DNA from: Takakia lepidozioides
Lineage: Eukaryota > Streptophyta > Takakiopsida > Takakiales > Takakiaceae
DNA: 64,000 nt
Assembly: GCA_030704615.1 (NCBI GenBank)
Contig: CM060731.1
Coordinates: forward strand, 94,778,756-94,842,755
Direction of reading: 5' to 3'
The translations under genes and the position numbers were made by a program. Positions 57,527 to 64,000 of this stretch are shown one piece after another. Each line of letters begins with the position of its first letter. The first letter of the stretch is position 1. The notes beneath the pieces were generated by a model. The model was not told the DNA's origin, did not search any database, and saw only the letters and a list, made by a program, of their open reading frames with translations.

Positions 57527-60500
57527 ATGGCAGATTCCTCTGATTCTGAAAGAGAAGAAGAAGTGAGTGAGGATGAAGGGAAGAAAGAAGCTGCAGAAAT
57601 GCAGAGTAATGAAGGGACTTTGGCTGAAGTAATATGCCAGTCCAAAGCGGAGATTACCATTGGACAGCTATTGGCTGTGGCACCTTATTGTAGACACAGG
57701 CTGTATCAAGCAATCAATCGAATTGCCCATGTGACAGGGAACACAGACCTGAACAGCAAGGTGACCAGTTATAATGTGAAGCCGGAAGGGCGAGAAACAG
57801 TCATGGACTTTGATGATTCTATGCCAGTAATCCAATTGAGAATTGGAAGCACAGAACTAACTGATGTACTGATAGATGGAGGCTCTGGAGTGAATATCAT
57901 GACAGACCAATTAAGGCAGAAGCTTGGTCTAAGTAACATGAAACCAGCCCCATTTACAGTAACAATGGCAGATCAAAGAAGTGTACAGCCATTGGGATTG
58001 ATAAGAGGAGTTAAGATACAGATTCAAAAGATGATCTTTATGATCACAGTAACTGTGTTGAAAATGGATGAAGTCATGGAAGCTTACTCCTTATTGTTGG
58101 GACGACCGTGGCTGAAACAGGCCAGGGTATTCCATGACTGGAATTCCCAGTTACTAACTGTGCATGATGGGATGCACAAGATACAAATCACCACTAAGAA
58201 ATCTAGTAGACTACCTGCTACGAGAAGACCTCGAGGGGTCAGGGAGTATGACTGGAGGGGAGGACTTGATGAGGAGCAGGAAGCTACCCTGTTCGCTGCA
58301 CACCCAGAGTGGGAGCAGGTTGCAGAGATGCAACTGGAAGGCCTAAGTTGTTTAAAAGGTATCTGCTGTGGTGTAGTGACAGCAACACCAATTGAAGGTG
58401 AAACAAGCAGTTACCCACCACATTTCTATGAAGAAAGAGAGGGAGAAATGGAAATCCTAGAGGAACCAGCCACTGTGAGTTTACAGGATGAAGTGGTGAC
58501 TGGTTGGACAATCACAGCTGATGAGCAGGTGAGAGAAGTGAATGTGGGAACTGAAGGGGAACCGAGGATGGTGAAGGTAGGGGCTGATTTGGAGCCAGAA
58601 TTCTTTGAGGAAGCTAAGAGTCTGTTCATCAAATACAGAGATGTATTTGCTTGGAGCTACGAGGATCTGAAAGGGATACCACCTGAGATCTGTCAGCATA
58701 AGATTGAACTGGAACCAGGGTCAGTACCAATCAAACAGGCAAGGTACAGAATGAATCCCAACTATGCACAGAAGGTTGGAGAAGAGATCAAGAAGTTGGC
58801 TGAGGCTAAGTTTATATACCCGATAGAGTATACAACTTGGTTGTCACCCATTGTGATAGTTCCCAAGAAGAATGGTAAACTGAGAGTTTGTGTGAACTAT
58901 AAGAAGTTGAATGCTTGTACGAAGAAAGATCCTTTCCCTTTGCCATTCACAGAAGCGGTATTGGACACTGTGGCAGGCCATGAGATGTACTCATTCATGG
59001 ATGGCTTCAGTGGTTATAATCAAGTGCAAGTGGCAGAAGAAGACCAGGGAAAGACAGCTTTCATCACAGACTGGGGTGCTTATGCATACAAAGTCATGCC
59101 TTTTGGACTTTGTAATGCACCAGCAACCTTTCAGAGAGTGATAAGTGAATCTTTTCATGAGTATCTGGATGATTTCATGCAGGTGTTCTTGGATGATTTC
59201 AGTGTGTACAGCTCTAAGAATGAGCACTTGCATAAATTGGAGTTATGTTTGGCCAGATGCAGGATGAGAGGTCTGGGCCTGAATCCAGAGAAGTGTACTT
59301 TCTGTGTGAACTCAGGGGTGCTTTTGGGACACATTGTGTGTAAGAGGGGACTTCTTGTGGATCCCAAAAGACAGAGGCCATTAAAGCCTCTCCACCACCA
59401 GTAAATGTTAAGAGTCTAAGGAGATTCCTTGGACAAACCAGTTATTACAGAAGATTTGTCAGACGGTATGCACAGATAGCAGCACCATTGAGCAAGCTTC
59501 TGAAGAAAGATGCAGTGTTTGCATGGACAGCTGAATGTCAACAGGCTTTTGAGGAACTTACATTGTCAGTAACAACTACACCTGTGCTGATTAACCCTCA
59601 CTGGCATGTAGTATTTCATGTTCACTGTGATGCCTCAGGAGAAGCGTTGGGAGCAGTGTTAGCCCAAAATGTTACAGGAAATATAGATTCACCTGTGTAC
59701 TATGCTAGCAGGTTGATGAACAGTGCTGAAAGGAACTATAGCACAACTGAAAGAGAAGCACTGGCAATGATTTATGCAGTCAAGAAATTCAGGCATTACC
59801 TATTGGGAAGAAAGTTTATGTTTTATGTGGATCACCAGGCTCTGATATATCTGGTGAACAAACCTTTGATAAGTGGAAGGATAGCAAGGTGGTTAATAAT
59901 CTTGCACGAGTTTGAGTTCGAAGTTGTTTACAAGCCTGGCCGTTTGCATCTTGTGGCAGATCACTTGTCACGCCTATCAACAGGAGAGCCCGCCACAGGA
60001 GTAGACGACCAATTACCTGATGCGAGTTTATTTGCAGTGGAGGTGCAGGGAAGTGCAGATGACTGGTTAGATTGGCAGTGGCCAATCAGATACTACCTTA
60101 CTCATGGTCAGTGCCCACCTAGTTATGGTAAGGAGCAGAGGAAGAGAATCGCTATCAAGGCTTTACCTTATACTATGGTAGGGGGCAGAATGTATAAGCT
60201 AGGACCTGATGGAGTACTTAAACGATGCTTGTACCACCATGAAGTAAATAAAGTTTTGGAGGAAGTTCATAAAGGAGTGGCTGGAGGTCATTTTGGAGAA
60301 GAGACTACCAGTAGAAAGATACTACTTGCAGGTTACTGGTGGCCTACTTTGTTCAAGGATGTACACAAGTATTGTCAGAGTTGTGATGAGTGTCAGAGGC
60401 TAGGACCATTGCAGAGATCTGGGAAGATGGCTTTGCATCCTACGATGCCTACTGAACCATTTCAGAAATGGGGACTAGACTTTGTTGGACCAATTAACCC

Positions 60501-61413
60501 ACCAGCCAAGAATACACAGAACAAGTATATAATCACAGCCACTGATTATACTACAAAGTGGGTGGAAGCTAAAGCTCTGAGGGACAACACAGCTAAGTCC
60601 ACAGCAAGGTTCCTGTATGAGAACATACTTACACGATTTGGCTGTCCCCTGGAATTTATCAGTGACCAGGGAAGTCACTTCATTAATGAGACCATTGAAC
60701 TATTGACTAAAGAGTTCATGATTGTGCATAGGAAGAGTACAACATATTACCCACAGGGTAATGGGCAGGCAGAGGCTACCAACAAAATACTATGTACTAT
60801 CTTGGCTAAGATAGTCAATGCAAACAGAACAGATTGGGATACAAAGCTGCTGACAGCTTTGTGGTCATACAGGACTTCATATAAAGTCACCACTAAGTAT
60901 ACACCATTCCAATTAGTTTATGGTATGGAAGCTTTACTTCCAGTGGAATTCTTGTTACCTACCATGAGAACTGAATGGGGAAGGAGAATGGAATTGGAAG
61001 ATTCAATTAAGGTCAGGAAACATGAATTATACCATGTGGAAGAAGTACGTGCTGATGCAGCTGATAACATGACCAGAATTCAGATGAAGAGGAAGGATCA
61101 GTTTGATGAAGGTAAATTAAAGACTTTTAAGACGGGAGATTTGGTACTGTGGTTGCAGAAGAAGGGGAAGATTAAAGCTTCTAAGCTTAAATCACCATGG
61201 AAAGGACCTTATGTCATACAGAAGATGTATGATAATAACACCGCCATGTTACAAACCATTAACAAAGAAATGCTGGGAAGAGTCAATGCCAATAAGTTGA
61301 AGGCGTACAGTGGTATCCATGACAAACCATTGCAGCACGATTTGCATGTTGAAACAAAAACAGTCACGGGCTGCGCCAGTGATACCAACGGAGTATGGAG
61401 CACTTGTCGCTAA
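57527..61413 (+). pseudogene. Gypsy copy 2 pol: protease, RT, RNase H, integrase
   Basis: Nearly intact pol in two frames. 57527-59404 holds the protease (DVLIDGGSGVNIM) and reverse transcriptase: EYTTWLSPIVIVPKKNGKLR, MDGFSGYNQVQVAEED, MPFGLCNAPATFQRV and the catalytic FLDDFSVYSS. 59488-61413 holds RNase H (HVHCDASGEALGAVLAQN, TEREALAMIYAVKKFRHYLL) and integrase. The integrase has an HHCC finger (HHEVNKVL...HFGEETTSR...CQSCDECQ) and a catalytic triad in [17 protein letters not shown] and YYPQGNGQAEATNKIL. There is no chromodomain at the C-terminus (PWKGPYVIQKMYDNNTAML, then the tail). One lost base near 59388 separates the frames; copy 1 keeps it. DGGS and FLDDFSVY favour a non-chromovirus lineage, with Athila/Tat likely but not proven. 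Confidence 0.92.
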
Positions 61414-61454
61414 GCCGAGCGTGTATGACCAGGGCGGGAAGTACAAGTGTTTGC

Positions 61455-61625
61455 ATAGCTATCACAGCCCAACACAGCCTATCACAGCCCATCACAGCGT
61501 GACACAGCCTATCACAGCCCATCACAGTGTCACACAGCCTATCACAGCCCATCACAGTGTCACACAGCCTATCACAGCCCACCACAGTGCCACACAGCCT
61601 ATCACAGCCCAACACAGCCTATGCA
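61455..61625. repeat. CACAGCC minisatellite, copy 2 pol downstream
   Basis: About five units of ~28-30 bp of the form CACAGCCTATCACAGCCCAT followed by CACAGTGT. It bridges the pol stop and the 3' ORF and is open in that ORF's frame from 61459. Confidence 0.9.
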
Positions 61626-64000
61626 GGTTACACAGTCCATTAGGTCAGTGACAGGTGGACGCGGGTTAACGTCAGAAAAGTGGCCATCAAGTGAAGAAGA
61701 AGTTTGGAAGTCAAACTTGGAGAATATGCCACGCGGAGAGGGGAAGTCGGGGGCATGTCTAGAAATGGACACGTGGCCACTAAGGCGAAGCACACCGCAC
61801 TGCATCAATTGCAAGAGTGGGTCTCATCATGCAAGAGGACAAATCGGGCCGTCAAAGTACCTACCCGGTACATCAGCTAAGACTATTTGTGGGCCCATTA
61901 ATGCATTCAGAGTAAGGGTAACGGAACCCTTTCCGAGTACAGAAAAGAGGGACCTATGCCACATGTGCTGTCCTACTGGACATTCCAGGTGGGAATGTCC
62001 ACGGAGGGGGGTGGAATTAAGAAGTTACCTAAGCAGGCAACAGCCAATCAGGAGTGCGAATTACATGCAGGTGGTTCCCTCCAAGAAACAAGAACAAGAA
62101 ATAGGAAGTGTTATGAGCGGAAGAGTCGGGGTGGCTCCGAATAGCCAGTGTCTCGACGGTAGGGGCAATCAAAGCACTAGCTTTGTAGCTATGGCGGATG
62201 TAACGGATTACACACTCGCTTTACTTCTCACGCAGTGGCGCAAGGACGGACGAATTGAGAGTACATTTTCTCTCACTCGATACTTGCAAGCCCCACAGGC
62301 TTACACGCACTTACCTGTTCCATTCTGTGCCAACCATACCTTCATGCTCTGTGCCCTGCAAGCTTTCCTTCAGCTGTTTCAAACAAAGCCTTTTTGTTTG
62401 TCTAGAATGAAGAGAGTGAGGGGAATGGAGGATATCAGGGTGAAGAGCACCACGATTCTGCAGAAGCAAACAATTGCAGCACCGCAGGCAGTGCAGCTGC
62501 TAAGGGAGTTGCGATTGGAGGGGCTGCTACGCAAGGACTGGTCCTTGCATCATCGGCAGTATATGATTCAATTTCTTCAGAACTTTGAGCCTCGGACGGG
62601 AGTTACCCAGGTGAGGGGAGTAGATATAGAAATTACTCCCCAGTACTTGCAGCAATTGTTTGATTTGCCATCAGGTCATGTGGATGTGGATGAGCACAGG
62701 GCAAGATTGCAGATAGGGAATTTGTTCCAAGAAGGGAGTTTCTTTAAGACTCAAGGTTACGCTTGTACCAAAGCCGAGTACCCAGGGCTCAGAGAAGTTG
62801 GCCAAATATTGAACGTTCTGTTTGCCATGAAACAGAACCAACAGTATTTGAGCAGGTCATTCACAGAGGAGATCCTGAAAGCTTTGAGGGGAGAGGATGT
62901 AGCTTGGGCGGAGTTAATGTACAATGGTCTGGTGGACGAGATGAAGAGGTTACAGGGCACTGCTGCTAAGTCTCCGATCATTGTGTCTGGTCCAGTCATT
63001 GCCCAAATCATTCTTGACTCTTGCATACTTGATACTCGGGAACGTAAGGAGATGGGAGTGTTTGAGGCAGTAACCACTGCAATTGAAGAGCAGGGCTCTT
63101 CACATAGTGAGGGTGGACTGGCAGGGCAACACCAGTCTAAGAGACAGAAGCGGGGTATGACTGTAGTGGCGGATCCACTGGCTTCACGGAAACCGCAAGA
63201 TGATGTTTCCCAAGCTCTTGTGCAGGATGGGGCACAGCAGCACAGAAGGCTGTTATTATTGGAAGCACGGCCTTCGGAGAGGGAAGAGGAAGTCAATTCG
63301 GTACCACAGCCACCACAGCCAATTGACTCAGTTGTCTTAGAGGTTCCACAGTTAGAACATGCTGTGACACCACCCCCAATTGCTCTGGACGGAGAAAGGT
63401 TGGACATTCCCACTACAGAGCAGGTCGTGGCAGAAATTGAGAAGGGTGACCTTCTCTATGAAAACTCTGGCTTGGTAAGGGAATCAGTGGTTCCAGAGGT
63501 GCAGCGTTTGTCCAGGGAAAACCCTGCTGTGCATGTAATACCCACACCTGTGACGGAGGTACCAGGGGTAGAATATAAGGACACTGCAGCACCTGTGGAG
63601 GATGAGGTGGTTCAGGAAGAGGATCTGGTGGGGCAATGGCCTGAATGGTTGGTGAGGCATCACACTGTGGAGGATCAGGGAGAACAGCAGCAAGTTCACC
63701 ATGATGACCCCCAGCAGGCCATGCTTATGAGTTCCATAAGCAGGACACTTAATTTGTTGGGCACTTATGTGAAATCCCATGTTCCATCTACCCAATTGGC
63801 AGCTTTGAGGGAGGAACTCAGGAAGGAGTTTGAGGCTCGAATTGCCACTGAGTGTGCTAACAAGGTAGATGAGGAGGTCAATCTCAAGTTACAGCAAGAG
63901 TTGGAGGACACAAAGGCTGCCTTGCAGTTGGCCAAGGGACATTTGATTGAAGCAGGCCTCGAGCAGGACCAGTTGCATGAAGCACATAAGCAACAGTTAT
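61621..64000 (+). CDS. Gypsy 3' ORF, zinc-knuckle and coiled-coil protein (runs off window)
   Basis: Uninterrupted frame of at least 793 codons from ATG 61621 to the window edge; codon-by-codon reading found no stop. Residues about 60-75 hold a partial knuckle, CINCKSGSHHARG. Residues about 115-130 hold a complete CCHC knuckle, CHMCCPTGHSRWEC. Next come a conserved globular part (MADVTDYTLALLLTQW, YLQAPQAYTHLPVPFC, LRELRLEGLLRKDW, QYLQQLFDLPSG, MKQNQQYLSRSFTEEIL), a Pro/Glu-rich linker, and a coiled coil from about residue 700 (SSISRTLNLLGTY, ALREELRKEFEAR, LEDTKAALQLAKGHL). A later internal start at 62113 is possible. The relic at 34740-35200 suggests roughly 150 more codons. No transmembrane segment or signal peptide is seen, so it is not a classical envelope. 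Function unknown. Confidence 0.8.
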   Translation, partial: MQVTQSIRSVTGGRGLTSEKWPSSEEEVWKSNLENMPRGEGKSGACLEMDTWPLRRSTPHCINCKSGSHHARGQIGPSKYLPGTSAKTICGPINAFRVRVTEPFPSTEKRDLCHMCCPTGHSRWECPRRGVELRSYLSRQQPIRSANYMQVVPSKKQEQEIGSVMSGRVGVAPNSQCLDGRGNQSTSFVAMADVTDYTLALLLTQWRKDGRIESTFSLTRYLQAPQAYTHLPVPFCANHTFMLCALQAFLQLFQTKPFCLSRMKRVRGMEDIRVKSTTILQKQTIAAPQAVQLLRELRLEGLLRKDWSLHHRQYMIQFLQNFEPRTGVTQVRGVDIEITPQYLQQLFDLPSGHVDVDEHRARLQIGNLFQEGSFFKTQGYACTKAEYPGLREVGQILNVLFAMKQNQQYLSRSFTEEILKALRGEDVAWAELMYNGLVDEMKRLQGTAAKSPIIVSGPVIAQIILDSCILDTRERKEMGVFEAVTTAIEEQGSSHSEGGLAGQHQSKRQKRGMTVVADPLASRKPQDDVSQALVQDGAQQHRRLLLLEARPSEREEEVNSVPQPPQPIDSVVLEVPQLEHAVTPPPIALDGERLDIPTTEQVVAEIEKGDLLYENSGLVRESVVPEVQRLSRENPAVHVIPTPVTEVPGVEYKDTAAPVEDEVVQEEDLVGQWPEWLVRHHTVEDQGEQQQVHHDDPQQAMLMSSISRTLNLLGTYVKSHVPSTQLAALREELRKEFEARIATECANKVDEEVNLKLQQELEDTKAALQLAKGHLIEAGLEQDQLHEAHKQQL

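Noticed and set aside
62757-63413. 218-codon minus-strand frame
   Set aside because: It is antisense of the long intact plus-strand 3' ORF, whose conservation in three loci supports the plus strand.
61621-64000. Retroviral envelope gene
   Set aside because: It sits after pol, but there is no signal peptide, transmembrane segment or fusion-like region. Zinc knuckle and coiled coil point elsewhere.

Overview
This is nuclear DNA of a green plant lineage. The genes are split by short GT-AG introns, mostly about 100-400 bp. The recognisable genes are a plant MscS-like channel, a plastid-type cysteine synthase, a RAB-E/RAB8 GTPase and PLS-type PPR fragments. More than two thirds of the window is decayed transposons and satellites. 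The PLS-type PPR fragments favour a land plant, probably a non-flowering one, but I cannot name a species.

Layout: 0-7 kb holds the 3' end of an MSL channel gene (+) and a ten-exon cysteine synthase (-) whose exon 5 is out of frame. 7-15.4 kb is a patchwork: a tRNA-like remnant, three PPR fragments, a decayed integrase, a MULE relic and a LINE RNase H relic. 16.4-19.2 kb is an intact eight-exon RAB-E/RAB8 GTPase gene (-), the best-preserved gene here. 19.8-25.7 kb is repeat-rich: a 788-bp non-autonomous hAT element with an 8-bp target duplication, a palindrome repeat cluster, a fold-back element, a methyltransferase-like fragment and two SWIM/MULE fragments.

25.7-32.1 kb holds a frameshifted hAT transposase and a ~325-bp tandem array. 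32.1-35.2 kb is a deleted Ty3/gypsy derivative. 35.6-39.2 kb is a MULE transposase frame with only four stop codons and no frameshift. 40.4-43.2 kb is a satellite of about 25 units of ~116 bp; most units contain a near-perfect hairpin. 43.2-44.9 kb holds a terminal-inverted-repeat element and a ~61-bp tandem array. 44.9-64 kb holds a minus-strand gag-protease fragment fused to two tandem Ty3/gypsy elements; the first carries a LINE reverse-transcriptase patch. The second runs off the window with an uninterrupted ORF of at least 793 codons downstream of pol.

The most unusual signals are (1) several palindrome families with different arms but a related CGTCAACG apex, with paired changes in the arms, (2) the hairpin satellite and its dimeric higher-order section, and (3) the long intact zinc-knuckle/coiled-coil ORF of the gypsy family. 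All functional statements are inferred from reading the sequence; no database search was run.
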